A model generated the notes under the pieces. The model was not told the origin of the DNA and searched no databases. It worked only from the letters and a program-made list of their open reading frames with translations. This document shows positions 18,778 to 26,540 of a stretch of DNA of 36,409 nucleotides, in pieces; position 1 is the stretch's first letter, and each line of letters opens with the position of its first letter. The position numbers and the translations under genes are program-made. Source of the DNA: CF-118 sp035689345 (GTDB lineage: Bacteria > Chloroflexota > Dormibacteria > Dormibacterales > Dormibacteraceae); NCBI GenBank assembly GCA_035689345.1, contig DASSLR010000093.1:1-36409 (forward strand). Reading direction: 5' to 3'.

Positions 18778-19355
18778 AGGGTCAGGTACCTCCGGGCGAT
18801 GACGAACTCGGCCTCGCTCATACCCAGCACCTCGACCAGCTCGCGGATGTTCTGGAATCCGCCGAAGTTGGTCCGGTAGTCGATGACCTCCTGGGCGAAG
18901 GCGGAGGTGAAGCCCGGCACCATCTCGAGCTCTTCGACAGTCGCGGTGTTCAAGTTCGTCCGCGTGATGACGACCGAACCGGAGGTGCTGCGGAGGAATG
19001 GGACCTTGACCTGCTCCCCGTCCTTGAGACGGCCGGCGAGGTCCGGCAGCTTGGTCGCATCGGCTTGATTCGTCAGGCCACCGGCCGCGGCGATGGCGTC
19101 GTAGACGCGATCTCCTCTGGGCATGCGGTAAAGGCCAGGGCTCTTGACCGCACCGATCACATCGACGAGCAGACCCGACGGTGGCGGCACGGCAAGGGTC
19201 TGTGCGATGGTCGCGGGCACGTTCGGCCGGACCGACTGGTCATAGGCGTAGACGCCCGCGAGCGCGCCCAGCGCGAGTGCGATGGGGAGTGCGAGCAGCA
19301 GCGTGCGGCGGCCGCCGGGAATGAGGTGGAGAAATTGGCGCCGGGGATGACGCAT
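18774..19355 (-). CDS. comEA: ComEA-like DNA receptor (SLBB + helix-hairpin-helix)
   Basis: A 193-residue membrane-anchored DNA-binding protein. One transmembrane anchor (TLLLALPIALALGALAGVYAY, ~18-38), a SLBB domain (VDVIGAVKSPGLYRMPRGDRVYDAIAAAGG, ~64-118), then a tandem HhH domain (NLNTATVEELEMVPGFTSAFAQEVIDYR...FGGFQNIRELVEV). It binds incoming double-stranded DNA and hands it to ComEC. The ATG has no RBS, but TAGCGT lies 7 nt upstream, and a perfect 14-bp palindrome sits next to that box. Translationally coupled to comEC by TTGA. Confidence 0.93.
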   Translation of the reverse strand: MRHPRRQFLHLIPGGRRTLLLALPIALALGALAGVYAYDQSVRPNVPATIAQTLAVPPPSGLLVDVIGAVKSPGLYRMPRGDRVYDAIAAAGGLTNQADATKLPDLAGRLKDGEQVKVPFLRSTSGSVVITRTNLNTATVEELEMVPGFTSAFAQEVIDYRTNFGGFQNIRELVEVLGMSEAEFVIARRYLTL

Positions 19356-19362
19356 GCAGGCG

Positions 19363-19368
19363 ACGCTA
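19363..19368 (-). promoter_or_regulatory. -10 box TAGCGT, leaderless-type promoter of comEA
   Basis: TAGCGT (TANNNT) is followed by exactly 7 nt and the ATG at 19355. There is no Shine-Dalgarno. Confidence 0.5.
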
Positions 19369-19370
19369 GA

Positions 19371-19384
19371 GGCGACCGGTCGCC
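19371..19384. promoter_or_regulatory. Perfect palindrome GGCGACCGGTCGCC at the comEA promoter
   Basis: A 14-bp perfect palindrome 2 nt upstream of the comEA -10 box, where RNA polymerase would cover it. It could be an operator for a dimeric regulator of comEA-comEC. It could also be part of a hairpin at the end of the tRNA-Gln transcript, which ends 29 nt upstream on the same strand. Confidence 0.45.
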
Positions 19385-19395
19385 ATGGGAACGCT

Positions 19396-19407
19396 GCCTG
19401 TTAAGGG
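19396..19407 (-). repeat. CCCTTAACAGGC motif, copy at the tRNA-Gln 3' end
   Basis: On the minus strand CCCTTAACAGGC begins 5 nt after the tRNA-Gln 3' end. The 11-mer CCTTAACAGGC occurs at two other minus-strand gene ends in this window. Confidence 0.6.
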
Positions 19408-19412
19408 CCGAG

Positions 19413-19483
19413 TTCCGCGGGAAGGATTCGAACCTTCGGTCGAGGATCCAAAGTCCCCTGCCTTACCACTTGGCTACCGCGGA
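19413..19483 (-). tRNA. tRNA-Gln (anticodon TTG)
   Basis: A full cloverleaf. The acceptor stem pairs TCCGCGG with CCGCGGA, the D-arm is GCCAAGTGGTAAGGC, and the anticodon stem GGGGA/TCCTC has loop CTTTGGA (anticodon TTG, reads CAA). The T-arm is GAAGG TTCGAAT CCTTC and the discriminator is A. The 3' CCA is not encoded (CTC follows). The 71-nt length fits tRNA-Gln. A TACTGT box is 11 nt upstream. Confidence 0.95.
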
Positions 19484-19494
19484 GCGCGCCTGCA

Positions 19495-19500
19495 ACAGTA
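19495..19500 (-). promoter_or_regulatory. -10 box TACTGT for tRNA-Gln
   Basis: TACTGT on the minus strand, 11 nt before the tRNA 5' end. No clear -35. Confidence 0.45.
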
Positions 19501-19568
19501 CCGCGGAAGTCCCGAACCGCCGGACGCCGGCCGTGACCCGCGGCGGACCTGGTGCGGTGGCCTAATTG

Positions 19569-19982
19569 ATGAGGTCTGTGATCCTTTTGACGGCGGCGCT
19601 GGCGGCATGCGTTGCCCTCGCAGCGTGCGGCGGTTATCAGTTTCCGGGCGGCGGCTCGAGCGGCGGCACGGGGACCGTGTCGGGCAAGGTCGTGGCTGTC
19701 CCCTGCGCGCCCGTGGAGAGGGTCGGCTCGCCGTGCCCGGGAAGGCCGGTGCAGGGTCTCGTGCTGACCCTCACGTCCTCGAGCAGAGAGCAAGTGACGG
19801 CGACGACCGATGCCGCGGGGCAGTACGCGGTGGAGCTCAAGGCGGGAACGTGGACCGTGGCCTTCAAGAGCTTCATGAGGATCATCAGCGGGCCGACCGC
19901 CGTCACGGTGAGCGCGGGCGGTACGGTGGTCGCCAACTACGTCCTGGACTCGGGGATCCGCGTGCCCCAGCCGGCGGCTTAG
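19569..19982 (+). CDS. Small lipoprotein with carboxypeptidase-regulatory-like beta-sandwich
   Basis: A 137-residue putative lipoprotein. The signal peptide MRSVILLTAALAACVALAACGG has a lipobox (LAAC), so the mature protein would start at Cys near residue 21. A Gly/Ser linker follows. The rest looks like a carboxypeptidase-regulatory/transthyretin-like sandwich: VSGKVVAVPCAP, PVQGLVLTLTS, TTDAAGQYAVELKAGTWTVAF, VTVSAGGTVVANYVLD. Such domains are generally structural or binding. Function unknown. A TTG precedes the ATG directly. No RBS is seen. Convergent with leuS across a hairpin. Confidence 0.78.
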   Translation: MRSVILLTAALAACVALAACGGYQFPGGGSSGGTGTVSGKVVAVPCAPVERVGSPCPGRPVQGLVLTLTSSSREQVTATTDAAGQYAVELKAGTWTVAFKSFMRIISGPTAVTVSAGGTVVANYVLDSGIRVPQPAA

Positions 19983-19997
19983 GACCGCTCAAGATCC

Positions 19998-20027
19998 CCC
20001 CACCCTCCACTTGGGGGGCGGGTGGGG
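19998..20027. terminator. Hairpin between convergent lipoprotein gene and leuS
   Basis: CCCCACCC (19998-20005) pairs with GGGTGGGG (20020-20027), 8 bp with a 14-nt loop, in the 84-nt gap between two convergent genes. No U-tract on either side, so termination activity is uncertain. Confidence 0.5.
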
Positions 20028-20061
20028 AAGCTACCGGCCCGCGTCAGGCCAGGTCAAGCCT

Positions 20062-20072
20062 GCCTGTTAAGG
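20062..20072 (-). repeat. CCTTAACAGGC motif, copy at the leuS stop
   Basis: The minus strand reads CCTTAACAGGC, and the TAA stop of leuS lies inside it. Here the flanks allow a tiny hairpin, TGCCT-TAAC-AGGCA. Confidence 0.6.
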
Positions 20073-22502
20073 CACCAGGTTGATCAGCCGGTCCTGGACG
20101 TAGATCACCTTCGACGGTTTGGAGCCGTCGAGCGCCGCCCTCACCTTGGGGTCCGCCAGGGCGGCGTCGAGCACCTTCTTCTCGCTCGCACCGGCGGCCA
20201 TCGTCAGCCGCGCCCGCAGCTTGCCGGCCACCTGCACCACAACAGTCACCTCTGGCTCGGCCGCGATCGCGGCGTCGAACTCGGGCCAGGCGGCGTCGGC
20301 CAGCATGCCTTCCGCGCCTAGGCGCTCCCACATCTCCTCGGCCACGTGGGGCGCGACCGGGTTAAGCAGCTTCACCAGCACCTGCACGGCGTGATCCCAT
20401 CCGGAATCGCGCGTGCCGCCTCGCTGCAGGTAATCCTGCATCGCGTTCGCGAGCTCCATCAGGTACGCGACTGCGGTGTTGAAACGGAACGTGTCGTAGT
20501 CGTCGGTGACCTTCTTCACCGTCTGCGCGACCTTGCGCGCCAGCGCAACCGCGTCGGCGCCTCCGCCTTCGACCACGATCGAATCGGGCTCGATCACCAA
20601 TCGCCACACGCGCTGCAGGAACCGCGCCACGCCGTTGAGACCCGCGTCGGTCCACTCGACGTCCTCCTCGGGCGGGCCGATGAACATCTCATACACCCGG
20701 CCGGCGTCGGCGCCCTGCTTCGCGACCAGCTCATCCGGCGACACGCCGTTGCCGGCCGACTTCGACATCACCTGCCCGAAGCGCTTGACCATGCCCTGGT
20801 TGAACAGGCGCATGAAAGGCTCCTCCACCTCGAGCATGCCCGCGTCGTGCAGGACCTTGATGAAAAAGCGCGAATAGAGAAGATGCAGGATCGCGTGCTC
20901 CACACCGCCCGTGTACTGGTCGACAGGCATCCAGTGGTTGGCCAGCTCGGAGTCGAACGGCTGGGTCGCGTCGTGCGGGCTGACGTAGCGCAGGAAGTAC
21001 CACGACGAATCGACAAACGTGTCCATCGTGTCCGTGTCTCGCCTGGCGTCGCGACCGCATTTCGGACACTTCACGTTGTAGAAGTCCGGGTTGTCGGCCA
21101 GCGGCTTGTATTCCTTCGGCAGCAGCACCGGCAGCTCTTCCTTCGCCACCGGCACCATGCCGTCGGTCTCGCAGTAGATGATCGGAATCGGCGCGCCCCA
21201 GTAGCGCTGGCGTGAGATCAGCCAATCGCGCAGCCGGTACTTGATCGCGCGCTTGCCGACACCTCGTTTCTCCAGTGAGTCACAGACCCGCTCGAAGCCG
21301 GTCTTCGTGTCGAGCCCGTTGAACTCGCCGCTGTTGACCATCGAGCCCGGCCCGACGTACGCCTCTCGCAGCGTGCCCTGCGGCCCGGTGGGAGGTGCGA
21401 TCACCTCGCGAATCGGCAGGCCGAATTTTCTGGCGAACTCGAAGTCGCGCTCGTCGTGGCCCGGCACCGCCATGATCGCGCCCGTGCCATAGGTCATCAG
21501 GACGTAGTCCGCGATCCAGATCGGGATCTTCTCCCCGTTCACCGGGTTGATCGCGAACGCGCCGGTGTTCACGCCCGTCTTCTCGCGTTCCGTGGACAGA
21601 CGATCGATCTCGGTTTCCTTGCGCGCCTTGTCGATGTAGGCGTCGATCTCGTTGCGGTGCTCGGGCGTGGTGATCTGCGGCACCAGCGGATGCTCCGGCG
21701 CAAGCACCATGAAGGTGGCCCCGAAGAGCGTGTCCGGCCGCGTGGTATAGATGCGCACGGCCTCGCTGCCGCCGACGACCGCGAAGTCGACCTCGGCTCC
21801 TTCGCTGCGACCGATCCAGTTGGTCTGCATGACGCGGACCTTCTCCGGCCACTGGGTCAGCTGCGCCAGGTCGTCGAGCAGCCTCTGTGCGTAGTCGGTG
21901 ATGCGGAAGAACCACTGCTCCAGGTCCTTCTTCTCCACCTCGACGTCCAGGTGCCGCCAGCACCGTCCGTTGATGACCTGCTCGTTGGCCAGTACGGTCT
22001 TGTCGACGGGGCACCAGTTCACCGGCGACATCGCGCGATAGGCAAGGCCGCGCTCGTAGAAAAGCAGGAACAGCCACTGGGTCCACTTGTAGTAGTCCGG
22101 CATGCACGCCGTGACCTCGCGGTCCCAGTCGTAAAGGATGCCCAGCATCTTCAGCTCGCGCGTCGCCTTGGCGATGTTCTCGCGGGTCCACGTCTCCGGA
22201 TGCAGGCCCGGTCGCTTCATGGCCGCGTTCTCCGCCGGCAGGCCGAAGGCGTCCCACCCGAACGGGTGCAAGACCTCCATGCCCTGCATGCGTTTCATGC
22301 GCGCCAGGATGTCGCCCATCACGTAATTGCGCGCGTGGCCGACGGTCAGGTCGCCCGACGGATATGGATACATGACCAGGTCGTAGTACTTCGGTTTCGG
22401 CGAGGCGTCGTCTGCCTCGAGGACCCCGCGCTCGGCCCAGATCCGCTGCCACTTGGGCTCGATCTCCTGCGGGCTGTAGCCGGTGCGCCTGGTTGCGTTC
22501 AT
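20067..22502 (-). CDS. leuS: Leucyl-tRNA synthetase
   Basis: An 811-residue class Ia synthetase. It has the HIGH-like HVGH equivalent in YPSGDLTVGHARNY and the bacterial GWDAFGLPAENAA block. The CP1 editing domain shows TTRPDTLFGATF and MAVPGHDERDFEFA. The KMSKS loop is given as VMSKSAGN in MVKRFGQVMSKSAGNGVSP. A zinc-type CPKCGRDA and the C-terminal tRNA-binding domain (VVVQVAGKLRARL) complete it. It charges tRNA-Leu and edits mischarged Ile/norvaline analogues. ATG start with GGAAG (22509-22513) 6 nt upstream. It is divergent from the HIT gene over 52 A/T-rich nt. Confidence 0.97.
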   Translation of the reverse strand: MNATRRTGYSPQEIEPKWQRIWAERGVLEADDASPKPKYYDLVMYPYPSGDLTVGHARNYVMGDILARMKRMQGMEVLHPFGWDAFGLPAENAAMKRPGLHPETWTRENIAKATRELKMLGILYDWDREVTACMPDYYKWTQWLFLLFYERGLAYRAMSPVNWCPVDKTVLANEQVINGRCWRHLDVEVEKKDLEQWFFRITDYAQRLLDDLAQLTQWPEKVRVMQTNWIGRSEGAEVDFAVVGGSEAVRIYTTRPDTLFGATFMVLAPEHPLVPQITTPEHRNEIDAYIDKARKETEIDRLSTEREKTGVNTGAFAINPVNGEKIPIWIADYVLMTYGTGAIMAVPGHDERDFEFARKFGLPIREVIAPPTGPQGTLREAYVGPGSMVNSGEFNGLDTKTGFERVCDSLEKRGVGKRAIKYRLRDWLISRQRYWGAPIPIIYCETDGMVPVAKEELPVLLPKEYKPLADNPDFYNVKCPKCGRDARRDTDTMDTFVDSSWYFLRYVSPHDATQPFDSELANHWMPVDQYTGGVEHAILHLLYSRFFIKVLHDAGMLEVEEPFMRLFNQGMVKRFGQVMSKSAGNGVSPDELVAKQGADAGRVYEMFIGPPEEDVEWTDAGLNGVARFLQRVWRLVIEPDSIVVEGGGADAVALARKVAQTVKKVTDDYDTFRFNTAVAYLMELANAMQDYLQRGGTRDSGWDHAVQVLVKLLNPVAPHVAEEMWERLGAEGMLADAAWPEFDAAIAAEPEVTVVVQVAGKLRARLTMAAGASEKKVLDAALADPKVRAALDGSKPSKVIYVQDRLINLVP

Positions 22503-22554
22503 CGCGAACTTCCAATTCTATTTTTTGCCGCTCGGTCAAAATGGCCGGAGATCG

Positions 22555-23037
22555 ATGGAGCACCTGTGGGCGCCCTGGCGCATGACTTACATCAACCAGG
22601 ATCCCCGCCCGGGCTGCCTGTTCTGCCGGGCGCGCAACGATCCCTCAGACCCCGACGCGGAGCTCGTGGTCTGGCGGCCCGATGGCGCGACGGTGCTGCT
22701 GAACAAGTTTCCGTACAACCCTGGCCACGTCATGGTCGCGCCGGTCGCACACAAGGGCGACCTCGCCGACCTCGATGACGATGAATCCCTGGCGCTGATG
22801 AGGGCGGTACGCAGGACCCTGACTGTCTTGCGCGAGGCGCTCAAGCCCGAAGGCTTCAACGTCGGCGCCAACCTCGGACGCCCGGCTGGGGCCGGCATCC
22901 CCGACCACGTCCACGTTCATGTAGTCCCGCGGTGGAACGGCGACACGAACTTCATGCCGGTGATCGCCGACGTGAAGATCGTCAACGAGCACCTGACGCA
23001 GACCGCCGAGAAGCTCCGCCAGGCCTTCGCCACCTGA
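22555..23037 (+). CDS. HIT-family nucleotide hydrolase/phosphorylase
   Basis: A 160-residue histidine-triad protein with HxHxH at His118, His120 and His122 (PDHVHVHVVPRW). It has a CxxC (Cys21/Cys24) zinc knuckle after MEHLWAPWRMTYI. This N-terminal form with WNGDTNFMPVI is typical of the actinobacterial Ap4A-phosphorylase-like HIT branch, so diadenosine polyphosphate turnover is a fair guess. The start was chosen at 22555 because GGAG lies 4 nt upstream. A longer frame from 22483 would run into the leuS start. The last 56 nt (residues ~143-160) overlap the convergent amidohydrolase 3' end. Confidence 0.92.
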   Translation: MEHLWAPWRMTYINQDPRPGCLFCRARNDPSDPDAELVVWRPDGATVLLNKFPYNPGHVMVAPVAHKGDLADLDDDESLALMRAVRRTLTVLREALKPEGFNVGANLGRPAGAGIPDHVHVHVVPRWNGDTNFMPVIADVKIVNEHLTQTAEKLRQAFAT

Positions 23038-24493
23038 CCCGCCCGCCGACCACCGTGGCTTCGACCGAGCCACCGTGGACCACCGTCATGTCGCACAGGT
23101 AGCCGGGTTTCAGCGCTCCGGCCTCGTCCTCCATGCCCACGGCGTAGGCCGCGCCGGCAGTGTAGGCACGGCGCGCTGAAGTTGCGCTCAGCGCGAGCTC
23201 GGGATGCCAGCGAGCGCGCCGTCGCCAACCCGTCGCCGCGTCGATGCCGAGCAGTGGATCGGCCGTCTCCACGGGCGCATCGGAGCCGAAGGCAAGGAGT
23301 GCGCCAGCGTCCTCGAGGGCCCGCCACGCGTAGGCGTTGGCCGTCACCGAGGGCCATTCCGCATCCGCAAGCTCGCGATCGGCCACGGCGTGGATCGGTT
23401 GCATGGAGGCGATCACGCCGGCGGACGCGAACCGCCGCCGGTCCTTTGGGTGCACGCACTGCGCGTGCTCGATCCGCGGACGCCAGCGGCTCCACGCCCG
23501 CCGGTGCGGCAGCAGCGCGTCGAGCGCGCGGCGCACAGCGCCGTCGCCGATGGCGTGCAGGCACACGTTCAGCTCAGCCCGCGCGCAGCGCTCGATCATG
23601 TCCACGAGGTCGGCCTGGCTGAGGCGCGAGGTGCCCGAGCCGTCGAGCATCTCGGCGGTGCGGCTGCCCAGCGAGCCGTCGAGGAAAGCCTTGACTCCCC
23701 AAAACCGCAACCATGGGTCACCCCACCCCGAGCGCACGCCCATCCGCTCTGCGTGATGCAGGTCGGCCAGCGGGAGGTTGTACGTGACACGCAGGGGCAG
23801 CTTGCCGCGTGAGTGCAGTCGCTGCAGCGAGCGGAAGTCTGTGGCCGTGTCCATCGAGTGCACACCGCTCAGGCCGACACGCACCAGCGCGTTGAGCACG
23901 CGCGCCATCGCGACGTCGAACTGGCCGTCCGAGGGCTCCGGCACCAGGCGCTCGACGGCATCCATCGCCAACTCGCGCAGGATGCCGGTGGGCTCGCCCG
24001 CCTCGTCGCGGTCGATCACACCCCCAGGCGGATCGACGGAGTCGCGGCCGATGCCCGCCAGCCGGAGCGCCGCGGTCGAGGCCCACGCCGAGTGCCCGTC
24101 CTTGCGCCGCAGGTATGCGGGGCGGCCGCCGGCAGCGCCATCGAGCTGCTGCCGCGTCGGAAAAGATGCGTCCGGCCAGGCGTCGTTGTACCAGCCGGCG
24201 CCGACCACCCAAGCTGTCTTCGGAAATCGGTTCGACCAGCGCTCGATGCGGGTCAGGGCCGCATCGCGACTTCGGCTGCCGGTGAGGTCCACCGTGAGGT
24301 GCCGGTCGGCGAGGCCGCCAAGGTGGATGTGCGAGTCGACCAGTCCTGGCCAGGCCTCGCCGCGCAGGCGCACCACCTCGGGGTCACGACCCGCTGCCGC
24401 GCGCGCGCCCGCGCCGACGGCGAGGATGCGCCCGTCCGGCCCGGCTGCGATCTCAGGCTTGCATCCGGCAAACAGAACGGCCTGCTGCTTCAC
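22982..24493 (-). CDS. YtcJ-like amidohydrolase (Amidohydro_3)
   Basis: A 503-residue metal-dependent hydrolase of the amidohydrolase superfamily. The strand-1 metal motif is DSHIHLGG (His55, His57). HAIGDGA, RIEHAQ and the aspartate in FGSDAPVETADP provide the rest of the site, and the C-terminal ring-closing GALKPGYLCDMTVV returns to the small beta-sandwich. YtcJ-like enzymes hydrolyse amides or N-formyl groups, and the substrate is not predictable. GTG start, no RBS. A palindromic element fills the 37-nt gap to the upstream acyl-CoA dehydrogenase. The 3' end lies antisense to the HIT gene for 56 nt; the Arg/Ser-rich last ~15 residues are encoded there. Confidence 0.88.
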   Translation of the reverse strand: MKQQAVLFAGCKPEIAAGPDGRILAVGAGARAAAGRDPEVVRLRGEAWPGLVDSHIHLGGLADRHLTVDLTGSRSRDAALTRIERWSNRFPKTAWVVGAGWYNDAWPDASFPTRQQLDGAAGGRPAYLRRKDGHSAWASTAALRLAGIGRDSVDPPGGVIDRDEAGEPTGILRELAMDAVERLVPEPSDGQFDVAMARVLNALVRVGLSGVHSMDTATDFRSLQRLHSRGKLPLRVTYNLPLADLHHAERMGVRSGWGDPWLRFWGVKAFLDGSLGSRTAEMLDGSGTSRLSQADLVDMIERCARAELNVCLHAIGDGAVRRALDALLPHRRAWSRWRPRIEHAQCVHPKDRRRFASAGVIASMQPIHAVADRELADAEWPSVTANAYAWRALEDAGALLAFGSDAPVETADPLLGIDAATGWRRRARWHPELALSATSARRAYTAGAAYAVGMEDEAGALKPGYLCDMTVVHGGSVEATVVGGRVRWRRPGGASRRSASGAR

Positions 24494-24503
24494 AGGCGGG
24501 GGT

Positions 24504-24530
24504 CCCCGCGAAATCGATGATTTCGCGGGG
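24504..24530. repeat. Palindromic intercistronic element, copy 2
   Basis: Perfect 12-bp arms CCCCGCGAAATC (24504-24515) and GATTTCGCGGGG (24519-24530) with a 3-nt loop. The element fits exactly between the acyl-CoA dehydrogenase stop (24531-24533) and the amidohydrolase GTG. It shares ggggtccccgcgaa with copy 1 at 4778-4791. Confidence 0.85.
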
Positions 24531-25664
24531 TCATAGACCGTAGGTCTTGGCGATGATCTCCTTCATGATCTCGTCCGTGCCGGCGCCGATGCGCGCCAGC
24601 CGGGCGTCGCGCCAGGCTCGCTCGACCGGGAACTCCTTCATGTAGCCGTGGCCGCCGAGGATCTGGATGGCCTCGTCGGCCACCTCGCACGCGACCTGAG
24701 TCGCCAGCAGCTTGGCCTGCGAGATCTCGCGCACCGGGTACTCGCCGGCGTCCCACTGCTTGGCGGTCTGGTACACGAACGCCTGCACCGCGGCGACCTT
24801 GGTGCCCATGTCGACGAGCTTGTGCTTGATCACCTGGAACTGCGAAATGGGCTGGCCGAAGGCCTGGCGGTTGCGCGCGTAGTCGGCCGTGTACTCGAAG
24901 ACGCGCTGCGCGCCGGCGATCGCGCCGGCGGCGGCGATCATGCGCTCTCCCTGCAGCTCCCACATCAGGTTCTTGAAGCCCTCGCCCTCCTCGCCGATCA
25001 GGTTGCCCACGGGCACCCGGCAGTCGTCGAAGGCAAGCTCGGCGGTGTCGGATGAGTGCATGCCCAGCTTCTTCAGCGTGCGTGAGACCTCGAAGCCCGG
25101 CGTCCCCTTCTCGATGACCAGCAGGTTGTAGCCCTTGTGTCCGCGCTCGCGGTCGGTCTTGGTGACGACGAGCGCCCAGTTGCACCTGGCACCGTTGGTG
25201 ATGAACGTCTTGCTGCCGTTGACGATGTAGTGGTCTCCGTCGCGGCGCGCTGTCGTGGTGATGCCGGCGACGTCCGAGCCGGCGTCGGGCTCGCTGATGG
25301 CCAGGGAAGCGATCTGCTCGCCGCGGATGGCCGGTACGAGCCACTTGCGCTTCTGCTCCTCGGTGCCGAACCTGAACACCGGGGGCGTCGCCATCTCGGC
25401 CTGCACGGCCACGGCCATGCCGAGCCCGCCGCTCCCGATCTTGGCCATCTCCTCTGACAGCACGACGGCGGAGAAGTAGTCGCCGCCCTGGCCGCCGTAC
25501 TCGGGCGGGTAGCGCAGGCCGAGGAAGCCGAGCTCGCCGAAGCGCCTGAAGATCGAGTCGGGGAAGGTCGTTTCCTCCCACTCCTCGAGATGCGGCTTCA
25601 CCTCCTTCTCCAGGAACCTCCGGATGTGCAGGCGGAGCTCCTCGTGAGCGTCGGTGAAGTACAT
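24531..25664 (-). CDS. Acyl-CoA dehydrogenase (long-chain/isovaleryl-like)
   Basis: A 377-residue FAD-dependent acyl-CoA dehydrogenase. It catalyses alpha,beta-desaturation of acyl-CoA in fatty-acid or branched-chain degradation. Family blocks: LGLRYPPEYGGQGGDYF, AISEPDAGSD (FAD/substrate), NGSKTFITNGA, and RQAFGQPISQFQVIKHKL. The C-terminal ILGGHGYMKEFPVERAWRDAR is also typical. At the position of the usual MCAD Glu (YEGT) this protein has AGT. The likely base is therefore Glu240 in LQGERMIAA, as in LCAD and isovaleryl-CoA dehydrogenases. TAAACT lies 7 nt before the ATG (leaderless type). Followed by the amidohydrolase in the same direction. Confidence 0.92.
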   Translation of the reverse strand: MYFTDAHEELRLHIRRFLEKEVKPHLEEWEETTFPDSIFRRFGELGFLGLRYPPEYGGQGGDYFSAVVLSEEMAKIGSGGLGMAVAVQAEMATPPVFRFGTEEQKRKWLVPAIRGEQIASLAISEPDAGSDVAGITTTARRDGDHYIVNGSKTFITNGARCNWALVVTKTDRERGHKGYNLLVIEKGTPGFEVSRTLKKLGMHSSDTAELAFDDCRVPVGNLIGEEGEGFKNLMWELQGERMIAAAGAIAGAQRVFEYTADYARNRQAFGQPISQFQVIKHKLVDMGTKVAAVQAFVYQTAKQWDAGEYPVREISQAKLLATQVACEVADEAIQILGGHGYMKEFPVERAWRDARLARIGAGTDEIMKEIIAKTYGL

Positions 25665-25671
25665 CGCGTCG

Positions 25672-25677
25672 AGTTTA
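25672..25677 (-). promoter_or_regulatory. -10 box TAAACT, leaderless-type promoter of acyl-CoA dehydrogenase
   Basis: TAAACT (TANNNT) followed by exactly 7 nt and the ATG at 25664, with no Shine-Dalgarno. Confidence 0.55.
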
Positions 25678-25707
25678 GGCCTGGAACGGGACCCGAGCGG
25701 CTTACGG

Positions 25708-25713
25708 TATGAT
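25708..25713 (+). promoter_or_regulatory. -10 box TATGAT upstream of the bS22-like gene and lemA
   Basis: TATGAT on the plus strand, 53 nt before the TTG of the small basic protein gene. It probably drives that gene and lemA as one transcript with a leader of roughly 45 nt. The -35 is unclear. Confidence 0.5.
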
Positions 25714-25766
25714 CGCCAAGCCTTAGGGCCGTCACCTCGACCGTCAAAACACGTCTAGGAGCTGGG

Positions 25767-25865
25767 TTGGGTTCGGTAATCAAGAAGCGGCGCAAGAAGA
25801 TGCGCAAGCACAAGCACAAGAAGATGCTCAAGAAGACCCGTTGGCAGCGACGGGCGCACGCCTGA
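25767..25865 (+). CDS. 32-residue basic bS22-like (AURKAIP1/COX24-type) ribosomal protein
   Basis: A very short gene: MGSVIKKRRKKMRKHKHKK... to WQRRAHA, 32 residues, more than half of them Lys, Arg or His. It matches the tiny actinobacterial proteins annotated as AURKAIP1/COX24-domain proteins, which from memory are the bS22 protein seen in mycobacterial 30S structures. A TTG start is preferred. It reproduces the family's MGSVIKKRRK start, and AGGAG (25757-25761) lies 5 nt upstream. It ends 14 nt before lemA, which has its own RBS. Expected to sit in the small ribosomal subunit near the decoding region. Genes this small are easily missed in annotation. Confidence 0.88.
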   Translation: MGSVIKKRRKKMRKHKHKKMLKKTRWQRRAHA

Positions 25866-25879
25866 GCTAGGAGGGCGCT

Positions 25880-26533
25880 ATGGGGATCGGTGGCTGGATT
25901 GTGATCGCGGTCGTCGCTCTCCTGGTCATCTGGTTCGTCTTCACCTACAACCGCCTGGTCACGGCGCGCAACCGGACCCAGGAGGCCTGGTCGGAGATCG
26001 ATGTCGAGCTGAAGCGCCGGCACGACCTCATCCCGAACCTCGTCAACACCGTGCAGGGGTACATGGGCCACGAGCGGGGCACGCTCGAGGCGGTGACCAA
26101 CGCCCGGGCGGCGGCTGTGGCCGCCGGCGCCACCGGCGATCCGGCCAAGATCGGCCAGGCCGAGAACATGCTGACCCAGAGCCTGCGCAGCCTGTTCGCG
26201 GTGTCCGAGAACTACCCCGACCTGAAAGCGATCTCCGCGTTCACCAACCTGCAGGAGACGCTGACCGCCACCGAGGACAAGATCGAGTTCTCGCGCCGCT
26301 TCTACAACGGCAACGTGCGCGACTACAACATCTCGCTCCAGACCCTCCCCACGTCGCTCATCGCCGGCATGCTCGGCTTCAAGCCGTTCGCCTTCTTCCA
26401 GGCGGACGAGGGCGACCGCGCGGTCCCCGTCGTGAGCTTCAACCAGGGCCCCGGAGGGGGCGGTCCTCCTCCCGCCGCCGGCGCGTCGGGTCCGCCTCCG
26501 ATGACGGGGTCGTCAGGACCTCCGACTCAGTAG
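25880..26533 (+). CDS. LemA family protein
   Basis: A 217-residue LemA protein. A single N-terminal membrane helix (WIVIAVVALLVIWFVFTYN, ~6-24) precedes the helical-bundle core with NRTQEAWSEIDVELKRRHDLIPNLVNTV, the TNLQETLTATEDKIEFSRRFYN block and VRDYN. The helix end LGFKPFAFFQ is typical. The last ~35 residues are Gly/Pro-rich and probably disordered. LemA proteins are membrane proteins of unclear function, often found with membrane proteases or TPM-domain proteins, and no such partner is seen here. ATG with AGGAGGG at good distance. Followed by a nested hairpin. Confidence 0.93.
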   Translation: MGIGGWIVIAVVALLVIWFVFTYNRLVTARNRTQEAWSEIDVELKRRHDLIPNLVNTVQGYMGHERGTLEAVTNARAAAVAAGATGDPAKIGQAENMLTQSLRSLFAVSENYPDLKAISAFTNLQETLTATEDKIEFSRRFYNGNVRDYNISLQTLPTSLIAGMLGFKPFAFFQADEGDRAVPVVSFNQGPGGGGPPPAAGASGPPPMTGSSGPPTQ

Positions 26534-26540
26534 CGCTAAC

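Noticed and set aside
22503..22554. T-box or other riboswitch in front of leuS
   Set aside because: The gap is only 52 nt, shared with a divergent gene, with an SD near the leuS ATG and no room for a specifier stem.
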